From an uncultured Oscillibacter sp. (GTDB lineage Bacteria; Bacillota; Clostridia; Oscillospirales; Oscillospiraceae): a DNA stretch of 58,545 bases. The stretch is from positions 1 through 58,545 of the forward strand of contig CAMBKF010000010.1 of assembly GCA_945868085.1 (NCBI GenBank), given 5' to 3'. Below the pieces are notes generated by a model. It worked only from the letters and a program-made list of their open reading frames with translations, searched no databases and was not told the origin of the DNA. This document shows, one piece after another, positions 33,213-44,549 of the stretch (its first letter is position 1; each line of letters begins with the position of its first letter). Position numbers and translations under genes: made by a program.

Positions 33213-33741
33213 GGCCTTCACCTCCCAGTATTTTGCGCAGCTGCTTTTTCAGCCGGTAGAGCTTCCCCTCCACGGCCCGCTCCGTCATGCCCAGCTCGGC
33301 GGCGATCTGCGCCGTGGGCTGCATGTAGTAATATTTTCGGTAAAACAGGATCCGGTCCCGGTAGGGAAGGCGCTCCAGAGCATCCCGCACGGCTTCCTGC
33401 CGCTCCCTTTGCAGCACCGCCTCCTCGGGGGTGTGTCCCGCCGCCGGGGTGTCCTCCGGGAGCTCCTCCGCGCTGCTGCCCAGGGCTTTCCGGGCGTGGT
33501 TCAGGGCCGTGTTGCGGGTGATGGCCGTCAGCCAGGCGTTCCAGCTGCCGCGCTTTCGGTCGTACTGCTGGATTTTCTCCCAAACCCGCAGCGTCACCTC
33601 GGAGAGGCAGTCCTCCCGGTCCTGGGGGTTCGGCAGAATGGGCGCAATGATATAGCGCATCAGCGGTCCATAGTGCAGCAGCAGATCGGCCATTCCGGCC
33701 TCCTCCCGCGCCAGCAGCCGCCGGATCATCTCCTGTTCCAC
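33202..33741 (-). CDS. ECF-type RNA polymerase sigma factor
   Basis: 179 residues, GTG start behind GGGAGGGGG. Region 2 has LMRYIIAPILPNPQDREDCLSEV and WNAWLTAITRN; region 4 has LPYRDRILFYRKYYYMQPTAQIAAELGMTERAVEGKLYR, a helix-turn-helix for -35 recognition. It should redirect RNA polymerase to a stress or envelope regulon in response to the membrane protein encoded immediately downstream. No promoter of an unusual type is obvious upstream, so autoregulation cannot be judged. Confidence 0.92.
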   Translation of the reverse strand: MEQEMIRRLLAREEAGMADLLLHYGPLMRYIIAPILPNPQDREDCLSEVTLRVWEKIQQYDRKRGSWNAWLTAITRNTALNHARKALGSSAEELPEDTPAAGHTPEEAVLQRERQEAVRDALERLPYRDRILFYRKYYYMQPTAQIAAELGMTERAVEGKLYRLKKQLRKILGGEGHAQ

Positions 33742-33864
33742 GCCCTCGCCCCCTCCCGGTTTTTCTTTCTATCCCATTATACACGAACCGGCAGAAAAAC
33801 CCACGGCTTTTTTCTCTGCAATTTGGGAAAAATCTACACCGGCTTCCCATTCGGCCGCACAAGT

Positions 33865-33905
33865 AAAAAGGCATCCGGGCAGGATGCCTGTCCGGATGCC
33901 TTTTC
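33865..33905 (-). terminator. Terminator of glnN
   Basis: AAAAGGCATCCGG / CCGGATGCCTTTT around a 13-base loop, T-rich on the minus strand, 19 bases past the stop. Confidence 0.9.
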
Positions 33906-33923
33906 TATCCGTATAATATGTAT

Positions 33924-36020
<2,097 letters not shown>

Positions 36021-36045
36021 AGCAGTTTGTTCCTTTCTGTGAAAA

Positions 36046-36102
36046 TAAAAAAGGAGACACTGCGTCCGGGCGGGACTATCCCCTCCGAGACGCCAGTGTC
36101 TC
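36046..36102 (-). promoter_or_regulatory. ANTAR-type hexaloop/terminator leader of glnN
   Basis: Terminator: a 13-bp stem, GAGACACTG(g)CGTC with GACGCAGTGTCTC, then TTTTTT on the minus strand. The 5' arm can instead fold as GAGAC-ACTGGC-GTCTC (36087-36102), a hexaloop with A at loop position 1 and G at 4, the ANTAR-recognition pattern. A weaker second hexaloop candidate (ATAGTC) follows between GGGG and CC-g-CC. The first hairpin lies within ~7 bases of the predicted transcript start. Confidence 0.75.
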
Positions 36103-36114
36103 ATCACATGGCCG

Positions 36115-36143
36115 AATATACACCCGGCGTTTTCAAATGTCAA
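36115..36143 (-). promoter_or_regulatory. Sigma-A promoter of glnN
   Basis: TTGACA, 17-base spacer, TATATT on the minus strand; the transcript start is predicted near 36108. Confidence 0.85.
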
Positions 36144-36228
36144 TCACAAAAAACAAATTTTCTGCATTTTTGCGCAAATCGCCGGATTGTCAAACAAATC
36201 ACAAATCAATTTTTTGCAATATGACAGA

Positions 36229-36257
36229 TTGAATAATGCAAAAAATAAGTATATACT
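36229..36257 (+). promoter_or_regulatory. Sigma-A promoter of the glutamate synthase operon
   Basis: TTGAAT, 17-base spacer, TATACT. Transcription would begin near 36263, at the first base of the hexaloop hairpin described next. Confidence 0.8.
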
Positions 36258-36263
36258 ACGTTT

Positions 36264-36320
36264 GAACGACGGTGTTCTGCAAGAGAGAGTGCACTCTCTT
36301 GCATAATGCTGCCGTTTTTT
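36264..36320 (+). promoter_or_regulatory. ANTAR-type dual hexaloop/terminator leader of the glutamate synthase operon
   Basis: P1 candidate GAAC-GACGGT-GTTC (36264-36277) and P2 TGCAAGAGAG-AGTGCA-CTCTCTTGCA (36278-36303), both with six-base loops having G at position 4, and A at position 1 in P2. ACGG in the P1 loop can instead pair with CCGT (36312-36315), extending P2 into a long hairpin directly followed by T6, an intrinsic terminator. So P1 and the terminator base are mutually exclusive, as in ANTAR antitermination. Confidence 0.75.
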
Positions 36321-36341
36321 CTTTATTTAGGAGTTGGTAAT

Positions 36342-37436
36342 ATGAGTAAACTGGAAGGTCAGATACGGATCCCGTCAGGCTGCGCCATTTCCGCGGTCAT
36401 CTCAAGAGATGGTAAGCGCATGTCGGGAGAAAAGATCATAGAGAGCATGAAGCCCATGCACGACCGCTCCAACGGCCTGGGGGGCGGCTTTGCGGCCTAC
36501 GGGATCTACCCGGAGTACAAGGACTTCTTCGCCCTGCACATGTTCCTGGAGGATCTGGCCGCCCGCAAAAGCTGCGAAGCCTTCCTGCGGGAGACCATGG
36601 AGATCGTCCACTTGGAGCGCATCCCCATCCGCACCATCCCGGCCATCACCAATGAGCCGCTGATCTGGCGATTCTTTGTTTCGCCTCTGCGCAGCACCCT
36701 GGCGTCCATGCAGATCGACGAGGAGGAGTGCGTGACCCGGGCCGTAATGGCCATCAACACGCGGATCAAGGGCGCGTATGTGTTCTCCTGCGGCAAAAAC
36801 ATGGGTGTGTTCAAGGCCGTGGGCTACCCGGAGGACGTGGGATATTTCTACCGCCTGGAGGAATACGAGGCCTACAGCTGGACGGCCCATGGCCGCTACC
36901 CCACCAATACCCCCGGCTGGTGGGGCGGCGCCCATCCCTTTGCCCTGCTGAATTACTCCATTGTGCATAACGGAGAGATCTCCTCCTACGACACCAACCG
37001 GCGCTTCATTGAGATGTTCGGTTATAAATGTACCCTGCAGACGGATACGGAGGTCATTACCTATATAGCGGATTATCTGCTGCGCAAGCAGAAGCTGTCC
37101 CTGGAGGAGCTGGCCTCGGTGATCGCGGCGCCCTTCTGGTCCACCATCGACAGGCGGCCGCCCCAGGAGCAGGAGAAGCTGCGGTACCTGCGCAAGGTGT
37201 TCTCCAGCCTGCTTATTACCGGCCCGTTTTCCATTATCCTGGGGTTTGAGGGCGGACTCATGGCACTCAATGACCGGCTGAAGCTGCGCAGTATGGTGGT
37301 GGGCGAAAAGGATGACAAGGTGTTCATCGCCAGCGAGGAGGCGGCCATGCGCGTCATGGAGCCCAACGTGGAGCACATCTATGCGCCCGCCGGAGGAGAG
37401 CCGGTGATCGTCCGGGTAAAGGAGGGAAAATTCTGA
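36342..37436 (+). CDS. Class II glutamine amidotransferase subunit of a split glutamate synthase
   Basis: 364 residues. The Ntn-type glutaminase domain of glutamate synthase as a separate protein: after a short propeptide the sequence reads IPSGC-AISAVISRDGKR, with Cys14 as the presumed nucleophile once processed. It continues with HGRYPTNTPGWWGGAHPF and NGEIS, which bind glutamine. It releases ammonia from glutamine for the FMN subunit. The start follows GGAG; the stop overlaps the next start (TGATG). First gene after the hexaloop leader. Confidence 0.9.
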   Translation: MSKLEGQIRIPSGCAISAVISRDGKRMSGEKIIESMKPMHDRSNGLGGGFAAYGIYPEYKDFFALHMFLEDLAARKSCEAFLRETMEIVHLERIPIRTIPAITNEPLIWRFFVSPLRSTLASMQIDEEECVTRAVMAINTRIKGAYVFSCGKNMGVFKAVGYPEDVGYFYRLEEYEAYSWTAHGRYPTNTPGWWGGAHPFALLNYSIVHNGEISSYDTNRRFIEMFGYKCTLQTDTEVITYIADYLLRKQKLSLEELASVIAAPFWSTIDRRPPQEQEKLRYLRKVFSSLLITGPFSIILGFEGGLMALNDRLKLRSMVVGEKDDKVFIASEEAAMRVMEPNVEHIYAPAGGEPVIVRVKEGKF

Positions 37437-38941
37437 TGGGCATCGACTATATTTATCCGCAGTTTGAGGTGGTCCGCAGCCGCGACCGGTGTACGAACTG
37501 CCGCCTGTGCGAAAAGCAGTGCGCCAACGGGGTGCATCATTTTGATAAGAAAAAGGGCTGCATGATCGCCGACGAGAGCCGGTGCGTGGACTGCCAGCGC
37601 TGTGTCTGCTTCTGCCCCACCCATGCACTGAAGATCCGGAAAAGCGACTGCGCCTTCCGGGAAAATGCCAACTGGTCGGCGGATACCATCCAGGAGATCT
37701 ATAAGCAGGCGGGCAGCGGCGGCGTGCTGCTGTCCTCCATGGGAAACCCCCAGCGTTACCCGGTCTACTGGGACAGGATCCTGGTCAACGCCTCCCAGGT
37801 GACCAATCCCCCGGTGGATCCCCTGCGGGAGCCTATGGAGACCCGTGTGTTTCTGGGGAGAAAGCCAGACGGCATCCGGCGGGATGAAAACGGGGCGCTG
37901 GTCTGCGATCTGCCCCCGCAGATCGAGCTGTCCATGCCGGTGGTGTTCTCCGCCATGAGCTATGGCTCCATCAGCTATAATGCCCACGCCTGCCTGGCCC
38001 GGGCGGCGCAGGAGCTGGGCATCTGCTATAATACCGGCGAGGGCGGCCTCCACGAGGATTTCTACGCATACGGCGAAAATACCATCGTCCAGGTGGCCTC
38101 CGGCCGCTTCGGCGTACACAAGCAGTACCTGGAGGCTGGCGCCGCCATCGAGGTCAAGATGGGCCAGGGGGCCAAGCCCGGCATCGGCGGGCATCTGCCC
38201 GGGACAAAGATCGTTGGGGACGTCTCCCGCACTCGCATGGTGCCGGAGGGAACAGACGCCATTTCTCCCGCCCCGCACCATGATATTTACTCCATTGAGG
38301 ATCTGCGCCAGCTGGTGTACTCCTTAAAGGAGGCTACCGATTATAAAAAGCCCGTTATCGTAAAGGTGGCGGCGGTACACAATATTGCCGCCATTGCCAG
38401 CGGCATCGCCCGCAGCGGCGCGGACATCATCGCCATCGACGGCTTCCGGGGCGGCACCGGCGCCGCACCCACCCGCATCCGGGACATGGTGGGCATTCCC
38501 ATTGAGCTGGCCCTGGCCGCTGTGGACCAGCGCCTGCGGGATGAGGGGATTCGGAACCATGTTTCGCTGATCGTCAGCGGCAGCATCCGCTCCTCCGCCG
38601 ATGTGGTCAAGGCCGTTGCCCTGGGGGCGGATGCCTGCTATATCGGCACCGCCGCCCTGCTGGCCCTGGGCTGCCACCTGTGCCGGACCTGCCAGACGGG
38701 CCGGTGCAGCTGGGGCATCGCCACCCAGGACCCGGAGCTGGTGAAGCGGCTGGACATCGAGGCCGGCAAGACCCGCCTCGTGAACCTGCTCACCGCCTGG
38801 AAGCATGAGATCAAGGAGATGATGGGCGGCATGGGCATCAACTCCATCGAGGCCCTGAAGGGGAACCGCCTGATGCTCCGGGGCGTCGGCATGACGGACC
38901 GGGAGCTGGAGATCCTGGGTATCTCTCACGCCGGAGAATAA
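37436..38941 (+). CDS. Ferredoxin-domain glutamate synthase, FMN-binding subunit
   Basis: 501 residues. N-terminal two-cluster ferredoxin domain with CTNCRLCEKQC (from residue ~20) and CVDCQRCVCFCP (~45), then a TIM-barrel glutamate synthase domain with FMN-site motifs (SAMSYGSIS near 176, KMGQGAKPGIGGHLPG near 240 and DGFRGGTGAAP near 335). It converts 2-oxoglutarate plus ammonia to glutamate with electrons from ferredoxin or a partner flavoprotein. Archaeal-type split organisation; coupled to its glutaminase partner upstream. Confidence 0.92.
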   Translation: MGIDYIYPQFEVVRSRDRCTNCRLCEKQCANGVHHFDKKKGCMIADESRCVDCQRCVCFCPTHALKIRKSDCAFRENANWSADTIQEIYKQAGSGGVLLSSMGNPQRYPVYWDRILVNASQVTNPPVDPLREPMETRVFLGRKPDGIRRDENGALVCDLPPQIELSMPVVFSAMSYGSISYNAHACLARAAQELGICYNTGEGGLHEDFYAYGENTIVQVASGRFGVHKQYLEAGAAIEVKMGQGAKPGIGGHLPGTKIVGDVSRTRMVPEGTDAISPAPHHDIYSIEDLRQLVYSLKEATDYKKPVIVKVAAVHNIAAIASGIARSGADIIAIDGFRGGTGAAPTRIRDMVGIPIELALAAVDQRLRDEGIRNHVSLIVSGSIRSSADVVKAVALGADACYIGTAALLALGCHLCRTCQTGRCSWGIATQDPELVKRLDIEAGKTRLVNLLTAWKHEIKEMMGGMGINSIEALKGNRLMLRGVGMTDRELEILGISHAGE

Positions 38942-38975
38942 ATTCCATATACAAAATACGCGGAGGTGTGTTATA

Positions 38976-39698
38976 ATGACAAATATTGATGCGTCCGGGC
39001 TGGATTACCGACAACTGAACGCGGCCATCCGTGACTGCGCCGGAGACGCCGCCGTCACCGGCTGCACCGGGCAGAGATTTATCGGTGCGGGGCTGGAGCA
39101 GGGCCGTCTCACCCTGTCGGGCACTCCGGGAAACGCCCTGGGCGCCTATCTGAACGGCGCCAGCATTGAGGTACGGGGAAATGCCCAGGACGCCGTGGGC
39201 GACACCATGAATGCCGGGCGGATCGTTGTTCATGGTAGCATCGGCGACGCGGCGGGCTACGCCATGCGGGGCGGTGAGCTCTATGTCCAGGGGGACGCCG
39301 GTTATCGGGCCGGCATCCACATGAAGGCCTATGGCGACAAGCTGCCCGTTATGGTCATCGGCGGCAAGGCCGGGAGCTTTCTCGGCGAATACCAGGCCGG
39401 CGGGGTCATCGTCGTCCTGGGCCTGACCGAGAGCACCCGCCCCATCGTCAGCAATTTCCCCTGCACGGGCATGCACGGCGGGAAGCTGTTCCTCCGCTCC
39501 GACTGCAAGAACATCCTGCTGCCCAAGCAGGTCATCGCCCGCCCGGCGTCCCATAAGGATCTGGACGGGATATGGACCTATCTGCACACGTTCTGCGAGC
39601 TGTTCGGCGGCAATTGCGATGAGCTGGTGCAGCAGCCCTTTACCCTCATCACGCCCAACAGCAGCAACCCCTATAAACAGCTCTATGTCACAAATTGA
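38976..39698 (+). CDS. GXGXG-domain subunit of the split glutamate synthase
   Basis: 240 residues forming the C-terminal beta-helix (GXGXG) domain of glutamate synthase as a separate protein. Repeats such as GNALGAYLNGASIEVRGNAQ, GDTMNAGRIVVHGSIGDAAGY and GGELYVQGDAGYRAG show the right-handed helix turns. It has a structural role between glutaminase and synthase domains. Residues after ~170 form a family-specific tail. GGAGG precedes the start at 38976. Confidence 0.9.
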   Translation: MTNIDASGLDYRQLNAAIRDCAGDAAVTGCTGQRFIGAGLEQGRLTLSGTPGNALGAYLNGASIEVRGNAQDAVGDTMNAGRIVVHGSIGDAAGYAMRGGELYVQGDAGYRAGIHMKAYGDKLPVMVIGGKAGSFLGEYQAGGVIVVLGLTESTRPIVSNFPCTGMHGGKLFLRSDCKNILLPKQVIARPASHKDLDGIWTYLHTFCELFGGNCDELVQQPFTLITPNSSNPYKQLYVTN

Positions 39699-39716
39699 AG
39701 GAAAGCAGGTGGACTT

Positions 39717-40928
39717 GTGAAGTATACGCCCAGGGAGGTCATCGAGTTCGTGCAGCAGGAGGATGTCCGGTTTATCCGGCTGGCCTTCTGCAACGTCTAC
39801 GGAAAGCAGCACAACGTTGTCATTATGCCCAGCGAGCTTCCGCGGGCCTTTGCCTACGGCATCGCCATCGATGCCTCGGCTATTGAGGGCTTCGGCGGCG
39901 AGGTGCGCTCCGACCTGCTGCTGCGGCCGGATCCCTCCACGCTGATCCAGCTTCCCTGGCGGCAGGAGCAGGGCAAGGTGGTGCGGATGTTCTGCGATGT
40001 GTTCTATCCCGACGGGCGGCCCTTCGAGCGGGACACCCGGAGCATTCTGAAGACCGCCGTGGCCCAGGCCGCCGCCAAGGGGTATGAGTTTGCCTTCGGC
40101 GCGGAGATGGAGTTCTACCTGTTCAAGATCGACGAGCTGGGCCAGGCCACCACCATCCCTCACGACCGGGCCGGCTACATGGACATTGCTCCCGATGACA
40201 AGGGGGAGCATATCCGCCGGGAGATCTGCCTGATGCTGGAGCAGATGGGGATCCGGCCCGAGAGCTCCCACCACGAGAGTGGGCCGGGGCAGAACGAGAT
40301 CGACTTCCGGTATTCCGACCCCCTGACGGCGGCGGACAACGCCATCACCTTTCGGACGGTGGTCCGCATGGTAGCCGCCCAGAACGGCCTGTGCGCCAGT
40401 TTTATGCCCAAGCCCCTTCCGGACTGGGACGGCAGCGGCATGCATATCAACATCTCCGCCAAGGGCGACGGGGGAAAGGATCTGCTGCCCGCCGTCATGG
40501 CAGGCGTTCTGGAGAAGTGCGCGGAGGTCACGCTGTTTCTGAATCCCTGTGAGGAATCCTACCGCCGCCTGGGCCACGACAAGGCCCCCCGGTATGTGAC
40601 CTGGTCGGACGAGAATCGCTCTCAGTTGATCCGCGTGCCCGCCGCCGTAGGGGAGCAGCGCCGGGCGGAGCTGCGCTCGGCGGATGTGACGGCGAACCCC
40701 TACCTGGCCTATGCGCTGCTGATCTACGCCGGGCTTTACGGCATCGAAAAGGGCTTGGCCCTTCCGCCCGCGTCGGACTTCAACCTCTATACCGCTCCGG
40801 CGGAGGTCCTGCAGACCCTGCAGGCGCTTCCAGGCTCCCTTGAGGAGGCCGCTGCCCTGGCATCCGCCAGCGCGTTCGTCCGGGAGCATCTGCCGGACTC
40901 CGTGCTCAGCGCTTTCGGCGGCCAATGA
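39717..40928 (+). CDS. glnA: Glutamine synthetase homologue (GSI-like, short form)
   Basis: 403 residues with a GTG start, shorter than GSI (~440-470). Catalytic landmarks are kept: EMEFYLF near residue 127, GPGQNEIDF near 187, a SGMHINIS histidine loop near 245, and NRSQLIRVP near 308. The adenylylation region of proteobacterial GSI is absent. Together with the three preceding genes it forms a complete GS-GOGAT cycle in one operon, in addition to glnN. Gamma-glutamyl-polyamine ligases share this fold, so another amine substrate is possible, but the operon context favours ammonia. Confidence 0.85.
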   Translation: MKYTPREVIEFVQQEDVRFIRLAFCNVYGKQHNVVIMPSELPRAFAYGIAIDASAIEGFGGEVRSDLLLRPDPSTLIQLPWRQEQGKVVRMFCDVFYPDGRPFERDTRSILKTAVAQAAAKGYEFAFGAEMEFYLFKIDELGQATTIPHDRAGYMDIAPDDKGEHIRREICLMLEQMGIRPESSHHESGPGQNEIDFRYSDPLTAADNAITFRTVVRMVAAQNGLCASFMPKPLPDWDGSGMHINISAKGDGGKDLLPAVMAGVLEKCAEVTLFLNPCEESYRRLGHDKAPRYVTWSDENRSQLIRVPAAVGEQRRAELRSADVTANPYLAYALLIYAGLYGIEKGLALPPASDFNLYTAPAEVLQTLQALPGSLEEAAALASASAFVREHLPDSVLSAFGGQ

Positions 40929-40966
40929 ACCGCTTGTGATCCGTATGGCGAAAGGAGGGGGAGCGT

Positions 40967-41551
40967 GTGGTATTTCAGGAAAAAACATACAGCGTGCTGA
41001 TCGTATCCGCGTCGGACAGCTTTATAAACAGCGTCATGCCGCTGCTCCCCATGACCGATTATTGGCCGGTGGCCACGGTCCGCAGCGTCGGGGAGGCGCG
41101 CAGGCGGCTGGCCGACACGGAGTTTGACATCGTGCTCATCAACACGCCGCTGCCGGACGATTTCGGCATGCAGCTGGCCATCGACATCTGCGGCACCAGC
41201 GGCGCCGGGGTCCTGCTGCTGGTGAAAAACGACCATTATAACGACGTGTACGCCAAGGTGGTGGGCTACGGCGTCATCACCCTGTCCAAGCCCACCAGCC
41301 GGCAGATGGTGGCGCAGAACCTGCGGATCCTGTGCGCCACCAGGGAGCGGATGCGCCGGATGCAGGAAAAGCAGGCCACCGTGGAGGAAAAGATCAAGGA
41401 GATCCGCCTGGTGAACCGGGCGAAATGGCTGCTCATCGAGTGCCTGCGCATGACGGAGGCGGAGGCGCACCGGTATATAGAAAAGCAGGCCATGGACCTG
41501 CGCATTTCCAAGCGGGAGGCGGCCGAAAACATTATCAAGACCTACAAGTAG
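40967..41551 (+). CDS. ANTAR-domain antitermination regulator with pseudo-receiver
   Basis: 194 residues, GTG start after AAAGGAGGGGG. The N-terminal half is receiver-like but lacks the phosphoacceptor: the position that should be Asp is Asn59 in DIVLINTPLPDD, although the Lys in LSKPTS is kept. A coiled linker (RERMRRMQEKQATVEEK) leads to the C-terminal ANTAR RNA-binding domain (EIRLVNRAKWLLIECLRM... to IIKTY). ANTAR proteins bind paired hexaloop hairpins and prevent terminator formation. Such hairpins exist in both the glnN and glutamate synthase leaders, so this is the likely nitrogen regulator (comparable to clostridial NitR). Activation is probably ligand- or partner-driven rather than by phosphate. 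Confidence 0.9.
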   Translation: MVFQEKTYSVLIVSASDSFINSVMPLLPMTDYWPVATVRSVGEARRRLADTEFDIVLINTPLPDDFGMQLAIDICGTSGAGVLLLVKNDHYNDVYAKVVGYGVITLSKPTSRQMVAQNLRILCATRERMRRMQEKQATVEEKIKEIRLVNRAKWLLIECLRMTEAEAHRYIEKQAMDLRISKREAAENIIKTYK

Positions 41552-41590
41552 CCGCACAGGGCCGGACCCGAAAAAATCTTCATTTCGGAA

Positions 41591-43331
<1,741 letters not shown>

Positions 43332-43346
43332 TAGAGGTCCCACGGA

Positions 43347-43387
43347 TAAAAGAGCTCCCGGTTTCACAGAAAACCGGGAGCTCTTTT
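43347..43387 (+). terminator. Terminator of pyrG
   Basis: AAAAGAGCTCCCGGTTT-cacag-AAACCGGGAGCTCTTTT. Confidence 0.9.
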
Positions 43388-43411
43388 CAGAACCCGGCGA
43401 AGACAATGCCC

Positions 43412-43441
43412 TTGCAAACGCCCGGGGTTTGCTGGTATAAT
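43412..43441 (+). promoter_or_regulatory. Sigma-A promoter of the DMT transporter gene
   Basis: TTGCAA, 18 bases ending in TGG, then TATAAT, 42 bases before the ATG. Confidence 0.8.
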
Positions 43442-43482
43442 GGCCGCGGCAGGCGAATTGGCCACAGGAAAGAGGATGGGAT

Positions 43483-44454
43483 ATGGAAATCAGAAGCAGG
43501 AAGAATGCCACAGCGGCGGCGCTTTGCACCGGCGTGGCCGGCAATGTCATCTGGGGCTCCAGCTATCTGTTTACCCGCATTGCGCAGAATGAGTCCTCCC
43601 CCATGGTGCAGCTTGCCTGGCGGTTTGTGCTGGCTTTTCTCCTGCTGAATCTCATGATCCTCTTTGGCTGGGAAAAGATCCGGCTGCGCGGGAAGAAGCT
43701 CCGGCCGCTGATCCTCCTTGCCGTGACGGAGCCGCTGTATTTTTTCTGCGAGAGCTATGGCATTTATTATTCAAACAGCACCTTTTCCGGCGTTATGCTG
43801 GCCATTGTCCCCATTATCGCCATGGGCCTGGGGGCGTTGATCTTAAAGGAATACCCCACCGGAAAGCAGGTCCTGCTGTGCCTGCTCCCCATTGCCGGCG
43901 TGGTGCTTGTGACCATCGCGGGATCCAGGATGGGGGCCGTGCAGCCCCTCGGCGTGCTGCTGGTGCTGGGCGCGTGCCTGTTCGCCGCGTTCTATCGGGT
44001 CTATAACAAGGGATCGGCTGCGGAGTTCAGCGCCTTTGAGCGATCCTATTTTGTCATCGGAACGTGCGCGGTGGTGTTTACGATTGTGGCTCTGTGCAGC
44101 ACCCGGGGAGACCTGGCGCCGTTTGCGGCGGCGCTGCACAGCGGGAAATTCGTCATGGCCACTATTTTTCTCAGCGTTTTCTGCTCCGTGGCTGCCAATA
44201 TCCTGGTGAATTACAGTGCGCCCGTGTTGCCCATGGCGATTTTCTCTAATCTGGGCAGCCTGATCACGGTGTGTGCGATGTTCCTGGGAGTCATCTTTCT
44301 GAAAGAGCCCGTCAATGCCATGAGCCTCGTGGGCTCGGGCCTGGTCCTGCTGGGCCTGTTCCTCATTGCGCGCACCAATTATGCCCTGCGGCGAGAGAAT
44401 CAGACTGCCCCCGAACAGGACTCCCCGGAGAGCAATAACGCCTCCGGCTGCTGA
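43483..44454 (+). CDS. EamA/DMT-family transporter
   Basis: 323 residues with ten predicted hydrophobic helices in two EamA repeats (about residues 15-140 and 155-300). The N-terminal VIWGSSYLFTRIA and the end of repeat one, GVMLAIVPIIAMGLGALILKE, are typical of drug/metabolite exporters such as RhaT/YdcZ relatives. A polar tail of ~25 residues follows. Likely exports amino acids or metabolites by proton antiport; the substrate cannot be told. Own promoter; convergent with the MFS gene. Confidence 0.9.
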   Translation: MEIRSRKNATAAALCTGVAGNVIWGSSYLFTRIAQNESSPMVQLAWRFVLAFLLLNLMILFGWEKIRLRGKKLRPLILLAVTEPLYFFCESYGIYYSNSTFSGVMLAIVPIIAMGLGALILKEYPTGKQVLLCLLPIAGVVLVTIAGSRMGAVQPLGVLLVLGACLFAAFYRVYNKGSAAEFSAFERSYFVIGTCAVVFTIVALCSTRGDLAPFAAALHSGKFVMATIFLSVFCSVAANILVNYSAPVLPMAIFSNLGSLITVCAMFLGVIFLKEPVNAMSLVGSGLVLLGLFLIARTNYALRRENQTAPEQDSPESNNASGC

Positions 44455-44473
44455 TGCGCTGCCAAATTCTGAA

Positions 44474-44509
44474 AAAAGAAAAGACACGCGCAAGCGTGTC
44501 TTTTCTTTT
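44474..44509. terminator. Bidirectional terminator between DMT and MFS genes
   Basis: AAAAGAAAAGACACGC-gcaa-GCGTGTCTTTTCTTTT, T-tailed on both strands, between two convergent genes. Confidence 0.9.
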
Positions 44510-44549
44510 GAATGGAGTGCGATGCCCCCGAAAAGACGGGCAACACGCA

